Shown: piece after piece, positions 8,100 to 17,843 of the stretch | How positions within the stretch are numbered: the stretch's first letter is position 1 | Layout: every line of letters starts with the position of its first letter | Assembly: GCA_964418605.1 (NCBI GenBank) | Contig: CAYQLY010000003.1 | Coordinates: 62,001 to 126,000 of the forward strand | Length of the DNA stretch: 64,000 nucleotides | Source: CAYQLY01 sp964418605 | Lineage (GTDB): Bacteria; Bacteroidota; Bacteroidia; Cytophagales; Cyclobacteriaceae | Direction of reading: 5' to 3' | The notes under the pieces: model-generated | The model's database searches: none | Seen by the model: the letters and a program-made list of their open reading frames with translations, nothing else | What the model was told of the DNA's origin: nothing | Program-made: the position numbers and the translations under genes

Positions 8100-10892
8100 T
8101 TATATAACTATATTTATAATTTTTTTAGGCACAATAATCACTTTTTTTGGATTTTTACTCTCAAGCCATTTTTGAACTTGTTCAGAAGCTAATACAACTT
8201 TTTCTATATCACCCGAAGGCGTGTCAACTGAAAATGTCATTTTTAATCTCACTTTACCATTAACAGAGATCGGATATTCTATTTCATTTTCTGTTAGATA
8301 ATCCTGATTCCACTTTGGAAAAGAAGATTCAATAATTGAATTTTTATTACCTAATAGTTTCCATAGTTCTTCTGCGATATGTGGTGCGTAAGGTGAAATA
8401 ATCACAACCAAATCCTGAAGGATTACTTTTTTATTACACTTCAAACTACCGAGCTCATTGACACAAATCATAAATGAACTCACTGATGTATTAAAAGAAA
8501 AATTTTCAATATCTTCTTCTACTTTTTTTATTGTTTTATGAAGAATTTTTAATTCGTCACGTGTCGGATTTTCATCTGATACATTCCAATTCCCTCTTTC
8601 ATCGTGGAATAATCGCCAGAATTTTCGCAAGAATTTAGAAACGCCTTCTATCCCATTCGTATTCCAAGGTTTGGATTGTTCGAGCGGACCTAAGAACATT
8701 TCATACAAACGTAAGGTATCTGCGCCGTATTTGTCACAAACACTATCAGGAGTAACTACATTATACCAACGTTTACTCATTTTTTCGACTGCCGTATCAC
8801 AAATAAACTTTCCATTTTCTAATTCAAATTCAGATTCTCTAAAATCATTTCTCCATTGTCTAAGTTTATTTAAATCAACATTATTATTTTCAACTAGATT
8901 CACATCTATATGAATAGGTACGGTTTCATACTTATCTTTTAATACAGCGGAAATAAATTTATTACTCCCATTTAATCTATAAATAATACAAGAGGTTCCC
9001 TGAATCATCCCCTGATTAATCAATTTTTTAAATGGTTCTTGTTTCGACACATATCCTAAATCAAAAAGAAATTTAGTCCAGAAGCGCGCATACAATAAAT
9101 GCCCTGTCGCATGTTCAGAGCCACCGATATACAAATCCACTTCTTGCCAATACGATTCTGCTTTTTTCGAAACAAACTCATCGTTATTTGTAGAATCCAT
9201 GTACCGGTAAAAATACCAACTCGATCCGGCCCAACCTGGCATTGTACTTGCTTCGAATGGATAGCCTTCTTTGGTTTTCCAATTTTTAGCCCGAGCGAGT
9301 GGAGGCTCTCCTGTTTCAGTTGGTTTGTATGCATCGATTTCGGGCAACTCAACCGGCAATTGATTATTTTCTACCACATATGGCATTCCATCTTTATAAT
9401 AAATCGGAAAAGGTTCACCCCAATACCGTTGCCGACTAAAGATCGCATCACGCAATCGGTAATTTGTTTTTCCACTTCCTATTTTTTGTTTTTCTATTTC
9501 TTGAATTGATTTTTTAATAGCTTCAGAAACTTCTAATCCATTTAGAAAATCAGAATTGATCATTTTTCCTTTTTTCTCTTCGTATGCTTCTTTGGAAATA
9601 TCTACTCCTTCGATTACCTGTTGAATGGGAAGATGAGCATAGTTGGCAAAAGCATAATCACGTGCATCGTGCGCAGGAACGCCCATCACAGCACCTGTAC
9701 CATATCCAGCCAATACATAATCAGCAATCCAAATCGGAATTTGTTTTTTTGTGAAAGGATGAAGTGCATATAGTCCAGTGAATACACCTGATAGTTTATT
9801 TACTTCACTCATCCGATCCCGCTCAGATCTATTTTTTGTTTTCTCAATGTATTCTTTTACTTGTTTGTCAGTTTCTTTTGTACAAAATGTATCAGCATTC
9901 TCGCTATCAGGCGCAAGCGCAAGATAACTTACTCCAAAAATAGTATCCGGGCGAGTAGTATAAACCACGATTGATTTTGGAGCTAGATCTGGATGAATTT
10001 TCACCGTTGATTCAAAAGTAATTTCTGCTCCTTCTGATTTCCCAATCCAATACTCTTGCATTTCTTTAATAGGTGCAGGCCAATCAATCTGTTCTAGATC
10101 TTTTAACAATCGATCAGCATACGCCGTAATACGCAAACACCACTGTTGCATTTTTTTTCGAATGACTGGATATCCACCTCGTTCTGAAACACCGTCTTTC
10201 ACTTCTTCATTAGCTAATACAGTTCCTAATTCAGGACACCAATTCACCATCGTATCAGCTAGATAAGCCAACCGATATTGCAGTAAAATTTCTTGTTGTT
10301 GTTTTTCTGTAAATTTTTTCCATTCATCTGCAGAAAAATAAAAATATAAAACAGTATCCTCTCGAACAGCTTCTATAGTTGCATTTCCTTCCTTCTCAAA
10401 AAGAGAAATTAAATTTTCAATTGACTCTGCTTTATCCGTTTTTTTATTATACCACGAATTAAATAGTTGTTTAAAAATCCATTGTGTCCATTTATAATAA
10501 TTTGGATCAGATGTTTTAACTTCCCGATTCCAATCGTATGAAAAACCTAACTGTTGAAGTTGCTCTTTATATCGTTTTGTATTGACTTCCGTCGTCACAG
10601 CTGGATGTTGACCAGTTTGAATGGCATATTGTTCAGCAGGCAATCCAAACGCATCAAATCCCATAGGATGCAATACATTAAATCCTTGTAATCGTTTATA
10701 ACGAGCTACAATATCAGAGGCAATATACCCTAATGGATGACCTACATGAAGACCTGCTCCTGAAGGATAAGGAAACATATCCAAAACATAATATTTTGGT
10801 TTAGATAAATTGTTTTCCGTTTGAAAACTATTATTTTTTTCCCAATACGCTTGCCAAGCAGGTTCAATTTTAGAAAAATCGTATTCCGACAT
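8100..10892 (-). CDS. leuS: Leucyl-tRNA synthetase
   Basis: A 930-residue class Ia synthetase that charges tRNA-Leu. The HIGH motif appears as HVGH (residues 49-52) in the PYPSGAGLHVGHPLGY signature. The KMSKS loop is KMSKR (704-708), followed by GADTLRLYEMFLGPLEQ. The editing (CP1) domain is visible between them (TTRPDTIFGVSYLALAP and GTGAVMGVPAHDARD). A C-terminal anticodon-binding domain completes the protein. The length is normal for the bacterial enzyme. The Arg in KMSKR is likely a lineage feature rather than damage. A TATTTTTG box lies 22 bases upstream of the start. Confidence 0.97.
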   Translation of the reverse strand: MSEYDFSKIEPAWQAYWEKNNSFQTENNLSKPKYYVLDMFPYPSGAGLHVGHPLGYIASDIVARYKRLQGFNVLHPMGFDAFGLPAEQYAIQTGQHPAVTTEVNTKRYKEQLQQLGFSYDWNREVKTSDPNYYKWTQWIFKQLFNSWYNKKTDKAESIENLISLFEKEGNATIEAVREDTVLYFYFSADEWKKFTEKQQQEILLQYRLAYLADTMVNWCPELGTVLANEEVKDGVSERGGYPVIRKKMQQWCLRITAYADRLLKDLEQIDWPAPIKEMQEYWIGKSEGAEITFESTVKIHPDLAPKSIVVYTTRPDTIFGVSYLALAPDSENADTFCTKETDKQVKEYIEKTKNRSERDRMSEVNKLSGVFTGLYALHPFTKKQIPIWIADYVLAGYGTGAVMGVPAHDARDYAFANYAHLPIQQVIEGVDISKEAYEEKKGKMINSDFLNGLEVSEAIKKSIQEIEKQKIGSGKTNYRLRDAIFSRQRYWGEPFPIYYKDGMPYVVENNQLPVELPEIDAYKPTETGEPPLARAKNWKTKEGYPFEASTMPGWAGSSWYFYRYMDSTNNDEFVSKKAESYWQEVDLYIGGSEHATGHLLYARFWTKFLFDLGYVSKQEPFKKLINQGMIQGTSCIIYRLNGSNKFISAVLKDKYETVPIHIDVNLVENNNVDLNKLRQWRNDFRESEFELENGKFICDTAVEKMSKRWYNVVTPDSVCDKYGADTLRLYEMFLGPLEQSKPWNTNGIEGVSKFLRKFWRLFHDERGNWNVSDENPTRDELKILHKTIKKVEEDIENFSFNTSVSSFMICVNELGSLKCNKKVILQDLVVIISPYAPHIAEELWKLLGNKNSIIESSFPKWNQDYLTENEIEYPISVNGKVRLKMTFSVDTPSGDIEKVVLASEQVQKWLESKNPKKVIIVPKKIINIVI

Positions 10893-10914
10893 ATCGCTAT
10901 CCTATTATCAAGAG

Positions 10915-10922
10915 CAAAAATA
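10915..10922 (-). promoter_or_regulatory. -7 promoter box for leuS
   Basis: On the minus strand this reads TATTTTTG, a full match to the Bacteroidota -7 consensus TAnnTTTG, about 22 bases before the leuS ATG. No clear TTTG -33 partner was found, so the call is moderate. Confidence 0.45.
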
Positions 10923-10957
10923 GCTCTTTTATGGCGGTTTGAAAAAACCATGCAGAG

Positions 10958-10990
10958 TTGATTAAATATATTAATTAAATAATATTTTTG
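10958..10990 (+). promoter_or_regulatory. Promoter for the LTA-synthase-like gene
   Basis: TATTTTTG at 10983-10990 matches the Bacteroidota -7 box. A TTG at 10958-10960 lies 22 bases upstream as a possible -33 element. The ATG follows 20 bases later. It is divergent from the leuS promoter. Confidence 0.45.
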
Positions 10991-11010
10991 CTCAATTAAA
11001 AAAACATATT

Positions 11011-12891
11011 ATGAAAGTACTCATCCGACAAGCAGGGTTATTAGTTATATTCTGGCTTTTATTCTTTTTCATCAGTCGAATTGTTTTTTATATATGCATT
11101 AACTCTTTACTTAGCAATGTTCCTCTCGATCTCATTCTAAAATCACTCTATAAAGGATTGCGTTTAGACTTTTCTATGGTAGCTTACTTTATGTCTATTC
11201 CACTACTTCTCATTTGCTTATTTTATTTAATTAGAAAAAAAACTATAATTCTACTAATCGATATACTAAATTATATTTTCATCGCCATTTATGCACTCAC
11301 AGCTGCCGGAGAAGCTTGTCTCTATCAAGAATGGAGATCAAAATTAAATATGCAAGCGCTCGAGCATTTTATAAACCCTTCTGAAGTTTTCAGGACTGCC
11401 TCATTATATCTTACCATTTTATTTTTTAGCCTTTCGATTGCATATAGTTTTATTTTTATCAAGCTATACAATTGGAAAGTCTCTTTAAAAAAACATATCC
11501 CCTTATCACATGTTACTATCCTATCAAGAGTGTGGAAAAGCGTTATACTTCTTTTCTGTATCACTGCGCTTTCAGTTATCAACATGAGAGGTGGGCTACA
11601 ACAAATACCTATTCAAAGCAGCGATGCATTTTTTTGTACAGAGCCTATCGCTAACGATGCTGCTGTAAATCCATTCTGGCATATTGCTTATAATATTATG
11701 GATTATCAAGATCATTTCAGAGAGAATCCATTTAAGGATTTCTCACAACAAAAATCAGATTCTATAACAAGAAGTTTATATACTATTCAAAAAGATACAA
11801 CTATCCAGTTTCTTACAACCAAACGCCCTAATATTATTTTTATTCTATTAGAAAGCTGGAGTGCATCTACTGTAAAATCATTTGGTGGCGATGACTTCGC
11901 TCCTTTTATAGACAGCCTAAGTCGAAAGGGAATTCGGTTCACAAAACTATATCCTGCGGGTTATACATCAGACCAAGGTATACCGGCTATATTAAGTGGC
12001 TATCCTTGTGTGTCACGCATAAGTGTAATTAGCCAAAGTTTAAAATCAGCAAAACTACCTTGTATAAATTATGATTTAAAAAAGTATGGCTATAAAAGTG
12101 GATTCGTTTTCGGTGGCGATTTAAATTATGGCAACATAAGAGGCTATGTATTTAATAAAGAGTTTGATCTGATTAAAGAAGAAAAAGATTTTGACAAAAA
12201 TTTACCTCATGGAAAGCTGGGCATACACGATGAATTTATTGCTAAAGAATTTTTAACCTTACTTAATTCTACAGCTGAACCATTTATTTATTCTTGGTTT
12301 ACAGTAAGCACACATATCCCCTATGACTACCCAGGGGAGAAAAAACATCTTGTTGATTTAGAAAATGATTATATAAATGCTATTACTTATAGCGATCATG
12401 CTTTGCGTGATTTTTTTAAAAAAGCAAAAGAACAACCATGGTATAAAAATACGTTATTTATAATAGTAGCTGACCACAGTCATCCTTCACATAAAAATCT
12501 AAGTCCCTATGATGCCGAATATCATCGCATTCCTATGTTGTTTTTTGGAGAAGTCATAAAAGACAATTTTAAAGGCAAATGTATAGATGGTGTCTATTCA
12601 CAATTAGACATTCCTACTACTATTTTAAAACAGATGGGACTAAATGAAGAAGCAAAACAATATACCTGGAGTAAAAATATGTTTAATCCTTATACAAACC
12701 AATTTGCCTACTATTCTTGCTTTGATGGAGGAGGCATGGTAACCAAAGAAGGATATATTGGCTACCACCACAAACTCAACGATTTACTCGCTAATACTAT
12801 AAAAGATAAAAATCCAAAATTAATAGACAGTATTTTACACCTAGGCAAAGCTTTCCAACAATCTATATATGAAGACTATAGACTTAAATAA
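11011..12891 (+). CDS. LTA synthase/phosphoglycerol transferase-like membrane sulfatase-fold protein
   Basis: A 626-residue protein with about five transmembrane helices in the first 200 residues, then a large extracytoplasmic alkaline-phosphatase-fold domain. It starts at PNIIFILLESWSASTV (a metal-binding Glu region). The likely nucleophile is Thr319 in GYTSDQG, and a second metal site lies at IIVADHSHPSHK. Relatives transfer phosphoglycerol or phosphoethanolamine to envelope glycans or lipids. Lipoteichoic acid is not expected in a Gram-negative cell, so the likely job is decoration of an envelope glycan or lipid. It is transcribed alone. Confidence 0.85.
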   Translation: MKVLIRQAGLLVIFWLLFFFISRIVFYICINSLLSNVPLDLILKSLYKGLRLDFSMVAYFMSIPLLLICLFYLIRKKTIILLIDILNYIFIAIYALTAAGEACLYQEWRSKLNMQALEHFINPSEVFRTASLYLTILFFSLSIAYSFIFIKLYNWKVSLKKHIPLSHVTILSRVWKSVILLFCITALSVINMRGGLQQIPIQSSDAFFCTEPIANDAAVNPFWHIAYNIMDYQDHFRENPFKDFSQQKSDSITRSLYTIQKDTTIQFLTTKRPNIIFILLESWSASTVKSFGGDDFAPFIDSLSRKGIRFTKLYPAGYTSDQGIPAILSGYPCVSRISVISQSLKSAKLPCINYDLKKYGYKSGFVFGGDLNYGNIRGYVFNKEFDLIKEEKDFDKNLPHGKLGIHDEFIAKEFLTLLNSTAEPFIYSWFTVSTHIPYDYPGEKKHLVDLENDYINAITYSDHALRDFFKKAKEQPWYKNTLFIIVADHSHPSHKNLSPYDAEYHRIPMLFFGEVIKDNFKGKCIDGVYSQLDIPTTILKQMGLNEEAKQYTWSKNMFNPYTNQFAYYSCFDGGGMVTKEGYIGYHHKLNDLLANTIKDKNPKLIDSILHLGKAFQQSIYEDYRLK

Positions 12892-12920
12892 ACAATATAA
12901 ACAGCCTAGAGTTTAGTGTA

Positions 12921-13454
12921 TTAATACCCTCCTTTCCAAAGCTTTTCATTCCATTTAAACGAGGAAGCATGAATAATCCCACTTGAAAAATTAGAAAGAG
13001 TAAATGATATATCTAATTCATACTTATCAGGCCCACCCGGATGCTTACAGTCTAAATAACCTCTTCGGTCTGGAAAATAAAAATGCAAATAAATATCCTT
13101 CGTATTTCCTAAAAAGGAGATATCTTTTTTCAAAAACAAAATCATATTTTTTAAGGAAGAGGATGATGGTTGAGAAAAGGAAACACTATCCAATTCGATA
13201 AAGCTATTATCCCACTTTTGACCATATGGATCAATGAGACTATTAATAATTGTTTTATTTTTTAAATACTCAAGAGGCAACTCATCTTTTGTTTGGATAG
13301 AAAAATAAACAATATACTGCTTATCCACATTAAACTGCACACTATCTAACGTAATCGAACGAAAAGTAGTATCTCCATTACATGTATCTTTTCCACAAGA
13401 AAAAATAATAAAGGAGATAATCGATAAACAATAAGAGAAAACTAGTTTTTTCAT
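12921..13454 (-). CDS. Hypothetical lipoprotein
   Basis: From MKKLVFSYC (start 13454; an upstream ATG at 13469 adds five residues) this encodes about 177 residues. The N-terminus is a lipoprotein signal ending in the lipobox IFSC before GKD. The rest looks like a beta-rich soluble domain of unknown family. Size and position near envelope genes recall small gliding lipoproteins such as GldH, but I cannot find a convincing GldH pattern and do not assign it. It ends 29 bases from the convergent LTA-like gene and starts downstream of the S9 peptidase region in the opposite direction of reading. Confidence 0.65.
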   Translation of the reverse strand: MKKLVFSYCLSIISFIIFSCGKDTCNGDTTFRSITLDSVQFNVDKQYIVYFSIQTKDELPLEYLKNKTIINSLIDPYGQKWDNSFIELDSVSFSQPSSSSLKNMILFLKKDISFLGNTKDIYLHFYFPDRRGYLDCKHPGGPDKYELDISFTLSNFSSGIIHASSFKWNEKLWKGGY

Positions 13455-13490
13455 ATTTTTTAGTATCATATTTTAAAGATATTAAATATA

Positions 13491-15428
13491 CTAATTTAAC
13501 GTCTCCCTCAACCACTTATAAAACTCACGTTGCCATACTAATGCATTTTGAGGAGCTAAAACCCAGTGATTTTCATCAGGAAAATATAAAAACTTGCTTT
13601 TTATTCCTCTGAGCTGTGCGGCCTGAAAAGCCTGCTGCCCTTGCTCAATAGGCACACGAAAATCTTTACCCCCTTGAATAATGAGAATAGGTGTATTCCA
13701 TTTTTCAACATAATTACTAGGAGACTGAGTCAATGAACGCTGTGCAACTGGATTATTTTTCTCCCAATAAAATCCACCCGTTTCCCAATGATCAAAAAAC
13801 ACTTCATCTGTTGTACCAGACATACTTCTAAAGTCAAACACGCCATCATGAGCAATAAATGATTTGAATCGATTTTCATGAACAGCTGCCAACGTAAATA
13901 CAGCAAAACCACCAAAGCTAGCACCAATACAACCTAATTTAGTTTTATCTACAAAAGATTCTTTTGAAACCGCATCTATCGCACTTAAATAATCTTTAAT
14001 CACTTGCCCACCCCAATCTGTACTAATTTGTTCATTCCATGCAGTACCATGTCCTGGCATCCCTCTTCGATTAGGTGCCACCACAATATAACCTTGTGAT
14101 GCCATCAACTGAAAGTTCCATCTAAATGAATAATACTGTGTTAAAGGCACTTGAGGCCCACCTTGACAATACAATAATGTAGGATATTTTTTAGTACGAT
14201 CAAAATTTGGTGGATAAATAACCCATACCAACATATTTTTACCATCCGTTGTAAGAACACGTCGACTTTCAACAGGACATAAATTAAGCGTGCTATAAAC
14301 TAAATCATTCACATGAGTTAAAGCATTCATTTGACCTGTCGTTACATCAACAGTATAAAGCTCAGCTGCATGATTCATATCTTCACGCGATACAACAAGT
14401 AAATGACCCGACTGCCCTATCACATGTTTAATATCAAAATTACCTTTAGTAATCTGACGAACTGTTGGAAGTTGTTTATCCGATATTGGATCGTTAACTG
14501 AAAACAATTGAAATGTGCCATTCAAAGGCGCAGAGAAATAAATCACTTTCCCATCCTCACTCCAAATAAACTCTTCCACATGAATACTATCGCGATGTTG
14601 AGTAAGATTACGTTTTTTTATCCCATCATACACTACAATATCTTCCTTATCTGCCTCATTACCATCGTGCTTCATACTTAACCAAGCCAACTTCCCTTTT
14701 TTATTAAAAGCAGGTTTGCGATCATAACCCATCATCCCTTCGGTCAAATTGGCTGTTTTAGCTGTCTCAAGGTTATACTCATAAATATCTGTATTTGTAC
14801 TTAATGTATAAGCAGTTCCAAATTTTTTCTTCGCGACATAAATCACACGTTTACTATCCGGGCTCCATATCATATCTTCTTTATCCTCTCCAAATGGCCG
14901 CTGTGGGCAATCATACGGTTCATTCAACATGATATCTTTTGATTGTGTCTTATCAAGCCTGCCCTGATGTATTGGTGTAATAACTACATGATTAAACTGA
15001 CCATCATCCCAACTATCCCAATGGCGATAGTCCAAACTTTCATAGATATACACATTTGATTTAGAAAGATCAGAATACATATCCGAACCATATACTTTAT
15101 TGATCTTTACAGGATAACTTCGTAAATCATATTTTCCATCAGGTGACACCCTGTAAATAGTTTCTATACTATCCACATGATCAATCATTCTAGTCTTACC
15201 TCCTAAAACAGAAACAGAATAAACCTGCTTCACCATTTTATTTTGTTCTACATCAGGCGTAACGACTTCATAAAAAACATGTTTTTTATCTTTTGACAAT
15301 CCAAGACCTTTCACACGCCCGAGCTTCCATAAAAGTTCAGGACTCATTTTGGTTTGAGAGAAAGAGACTCCTTGAATAAAAAACAAACCAATCGTTACCG
15401 ATACAACTAATTTAAAGTTTAGATTCAT
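13491..15428 (-). CDS. Prolyl oligopeptidase family (S9) serine peptidase, secreted
   Basis: A 645-residue protein with a signal peptide (about 1-24). A WD/beta-propeller region follows (about 30-380, with repeats such as DMIWSPDSKRVIYV and FIWSEDGKVIYFSA), then a C-terminal alpha/beta hydrolase. The triad is visible: Ser near 504 in GASFGGF, Asp near 589 in QGGKDFRVP and His near 619 in DENHWV. The architecture fits acylaminoacyl-peptidase/DPP-type S9 enzymes that trim peptides in the periplasm. It has its own transcription unit, immediately after the DAHP synthase gene on the same strand (46 bases). The precise cleavage preference is unknown. Confidence 0.93.
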   Translation of the reverse strand: MNLNFKLVVSVTIGLFFIQGVSFSQTKMSPELLWKLGRVKGLGLSKDKKHVFYEVVTPDVEQNKMVKQVYSVSVLGGKTRMIDHVDSIETIYRVSPDGKYDLRSYPVKINKVYGSDMYSDLSKSNVYIYESLDYRHWDSWDDGQFNHVVITPIHQGRLDKTQSKDIMLNEPYDCPQRPFGEDKEDMIWSPDSKRVIYVAKKKFGTAYTLSTNTDIYEYNLETAKTANLTEGMMGYDRKPAFNKKGKLAWLSMKHDGNEADKEDIVVYDGIKKRNLTQHRDSIHVEEFIWSEDGKVIYFSAPLNGTFQLFSVNDPISDKQLPTVRQITKGNFDIKHVIGQSGHLLVVSREDMNHAAELYTVDVTTGQMNALTHVNDLVYSTLNLCPVESRRVLTTDGKNMLVWVIYPPNFDRTKKYPTLLYCQGGPQVPLTQYYSFRWNFQLMASQGYIVVAPNRRGMPGHGTAWNEQISTDWGGQVIKDYLSAIDAVSKESFVDKTKLGCIGASFGGFAVFTLAAVHENRFKSFIAHDGVFDFRSMSGTTDEVFFDHWETGGFYWEKNNPVAQRSLTQSPSNYVEKWNTPILIIQGGKDFRVPIEQGQQAFQAAQLRGIKSKFLYFPDENHWVLAPQNALVWQREFYKWLRETLN

Positions 15429-15474
15429 TAATAATTTTTTATTTTAAATTAAGAAACAATACTATGCAAAAATA

Positions 15475-16533
15475 CTAATTATTTTTTTCCTGATTAACAA
15501 CTTCTGTTTGAATACGAATAGACTCTTCATGAATAATTTTATAGATATGCTGAATAAAATCTTTGTCTAGATTCATCTTTTCAGCCCACGTCGCACGCGT
15601 AGAAAAAATCTCATTCCATCGCTCCATCTGAAAAACAGTCACTTGATTATCTTTTTTATACTCCCCTATTTCTAAAACTAAGGCCATCCTCATCGCTATA
15701 CTTTCAACAATTTCACGATCCAACTGATCAATCTTACCACGCAGCTCTTCTAATTGATTAACAAAGACATGATTCGTAGAGTACGGTTGTCGAATTTTTA
15801 ATTGTGCCAACATATGGGCAAACTCTTCCGGAGAAAGCTGTTGATCTTTATCGCTCAATGCTTGACTAGGATAAGAATGAACTTCAACCATACAGCCATC
15901 ATAATTCAAATCAAATGCTTTTTGTGTGATTTCTAATATATATGCACGATTCCCAGAAATATGACTCGGATCTACCAACAAAGGAACTAATGGGAAAATA
16001 GTCTTAAGCTCCAACGGAATTTGCCAAAGAGGAATATTGCGAAATTTAGAAACATCAAAAGAAGAAAATCCTCGATGAATAGCCATCACCTCACTAACAT
16101 TACTTTTTTGCATTCGCTCAATAGCGCCTATCCAAAGACTAAGATCCGGGTTAATCGGATTTTTGATAAGCACAGGAATAGACACCCCACGCAATGCCTC
16201 TGCCAACTCCTGAACATGAAATGGATTCACTGTTGTTCGGGCACCAAGCCAAACCATATCTATTCCATAATGAAGCGCTTTATCGATATGTTCAGGAGTA
16301 GCCACCTCTGTAGCAAAACGTACAGGGAATAGCTTCTTAATATCTTGTATCCATTTCAACGCCTCCTCACCTATACCTTGAAAAGAATCTGGCCTACTTC
16401 GCGGCTTCCAAACACCAACCCGTATTGTATCAATATGTAAAGCAAACAGCTGTTCAACAATCTGATAAAGTTGATCATACGACTCAGCACTACAAGGGCC
16501 GGCTATGACTACCGGTTGTTTTTGATTTGACAT
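15475..16533 (-). CDS. Bifunctional DAHP synthase / chorismate mutase (type II)
   Basis: The start was set at MSNQKQPVVIAGPCSAES (16533), because the extra 29 residues upstream are not part of the family. Residues 1-260 form a short DAHP synthase of the KDO8PS-like class (AGPCSAES, RVGVWKPRSRP, WLGARTTVNPF, KNPINPD, HRGF, VDPSHISGN). Residues about 270-350 are a helical chorismate mutase (LEELRGKIDQLDREIVESIAMRM). The pair catalyses the first step of the shikimate pathway and the chorismate-to-prephenate step of Phe/Tyr synthesis; fusion allows feedback control. This fusion is common in Bacteroidota. It is divergent from the proline dehydrogenase gene. Confidence 0.93.
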   Translation of the reverse strand: MSNQKQPVVIAGPCSAESYDQLYQIVEQLFALHIDTIRVGVWKPRSRPDSFQGIGEEALKWIQDIKKLFPVRFATEVATPEHIDKALHYGIDMVWLGARTTVNPFHVQELAEALRGVSIPVLIKNPINPDLSLWIGAIERMQKSNVSEVMAIHRGFSSFDVSKFRNIPLWQIPLELKTIFPLVPLLVDPSHISGNRAYILEITQKAFDLNYDGCMVEVHSYPSQALSDKDQQLSPEEFAHMLAQLKIRQPYSTNHVFVNQLEELRGKIDQLDREIVESIAMRMALVLEIGEYKKDNQVTVFQMERWNEIFSTRATWAEKMNLDKDFIQHIYKIIHEESIRIQTEVVNQEKNN

Positions 16534-16639
16534 GGCAACGAAAAAGTACTTAAAATAACTACCAATTTTTACAAAGTTTAATCGATTTTTGCTGATATAA
16601 AAATTTTTTTTAAAATACATCTATTTACTTCTGCGTTGC

Positions 16640-17839
16640 ATGACAACACCCTCTTCTACGCTTACATCTTTCGACAATACATCCATCGCTTTTGGTTCTA
16701 AACCTGATCAAAAGCTGAAAAAAATGCATCTGCTTTTTAAACTTATGAATCAAAGATGGATCGTATCTATAGGTACACGATGTATTCAAGCTGCTCTTTA
16801 CATTCATCTGCCAATCAAACGACTTATTAAAAAGACATTATTCGAACAATTCTGTGGAGGTGAAACCATCGACGAATGTGATAAAACAATTCAAGCTTTA
16901 GCTCAATACCATATCAAAACTATTTTAGATTATTCTGCAGAAGGCGAGTGCTCAGAAAAAAGCTTTGAAAAAACAACAGAAGAAATTTTAAAAACGATAC
17001 AAAAAGCAAAACAATCAACAGATATTCCATTTTGTGTATTCAAGATGACAGGAATTGGCTCTTCCGCTCTGTTAGAAAAAATACAACAAAAAGCCTCTCT
17101 TACAGAAGATGAAAAAGAATCATTCCATAGATTAAAAAATCGTGTCAATTTAATTTGCAAAAATGCATTTGAAAATAATATAAGACTATTTATAGATGCG
17201 GAAGAAACCTGGATTCAAAGCCCCATCGATCAACTCAGCTATGATATGATGCGGCAATACAACCAACATGCACCTGTCATTTACAATACGTTCCAACTTT
17301 ACAGAAAGGATATGCTTGAAAACCTAAAAAAAGCTATCAAAACTGCAAAAGAAGAAAACTATCACTTAGGCGTAAAACTCGTACGTGGGGCTTATATGGA
17401 AAAGGAACGGAAAAAAGCTCAAAAAGAAGGATACACAGATCCCATACAAAAAACTAAAGAGAATACAGACAAGGATTATAATAATGCTCTTCATGTTTGT
17501 ATAGAAAATATCAAACATATTGGATTATGCGCAGGAACACATAATGAGGATAGCAGCCATTATCTTACTGATTTGATGCAGCAATATAACATCTCCACCC
17601 ACGACGACCGCATTTATTTTTCTCAACTGTATGGCATGAGTGACCACATATCTTATAACCTAGCACACACGTCTTACAATGTCGTAAAATATGTACCTTA
17701 TGGTCCTGTGCGATTAGTAATGCCTTATCTCTTCAGAAGAGCTAATGAGAACACATCCATTGCCGGACAAAGTAGCAGGGAGTTAGCCTTAATTAAAAAA
17801 GAATTACATAGGCGTAACGAAGAGAAAAAAAATAAGTAA
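16640..17839 (+). CDS. Proline dehydrogenase
   Basis: A 399-residue FAD-dependent (beta/alpha)8-barrel enzyme that oxidises proline to pyrroline-5-carboxylate. Visible signatures are LDYSAEGECSEK, LFIDAEETWIQSPID, GVKLVRGAYMEKER and the C-terminal YGPVRLVMPYLFRRANENTS with the paired arginines that bind the substrate carboxylate. It is monofunctional, with no aldehyde dehydrogenase domain, as in other Bacteroidota. It is followed after 4 bases by the flippase gene, with which it probably shares a transcript despite the unrelated role. Confidence 0.93.
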   Translation: MTTPSSTLTSFDNTSIAFGSKPDQKLKKMHLLFKLMNQRWIVSIGTRCIQAALYIHLPIKRLIKKTLFEQFCGGETIDECDKTIQALAQYHIKTILDYSAEGECSEKSFEKTTEEILKTIQKAKQSTDIPFCVFKMTGIGSSALLEKIQQKASLTEDEKESFHRLKNRVNLICKNAFENNIRLFIDAEETWIQSPIDQLSYDMMRQYNQHAPVIYNTFQLYRKDMLENLKKAIKTAKEENYHLGVKLVRGAYMEKERKKAQKEGYTDPIQKTKENTDKDYNNALHVCIENIKHIGLCAGTHNEDSSHYLTDLMQQYNISTHDDRIYFSQLYGMSDHISYNLAHTSYNVVKYVPYGPVRLVMPYLFRRANENTSIAGQSSRELALIKKELHRRNEEKKNK

Positions 17840-17843
17840 TAAC

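Noticed and set aside
9099..9509. A 136-codon frame antisense to leuS
   Set aside because: It lies wholly inside a well-conserved gene on the opposite strand, is rich in Phe, Cys and Ile as expected for antisense of AT-rich code, and shows no family pattern.
12921..13454. GldH assignment for the small lipoprotein
   Set aside because: Size and lipobox fit, but the conserved GldH tryptophan and strand pattern could not be seen; left as hypothetical.
16534..16620. Longer N-terminus for DAHP synthase
   Set aside because: The extra residues come from AT-rich upstream DNA, are not part of the family, and the internal Met is followed at once by the conserved AGPCSAES region.
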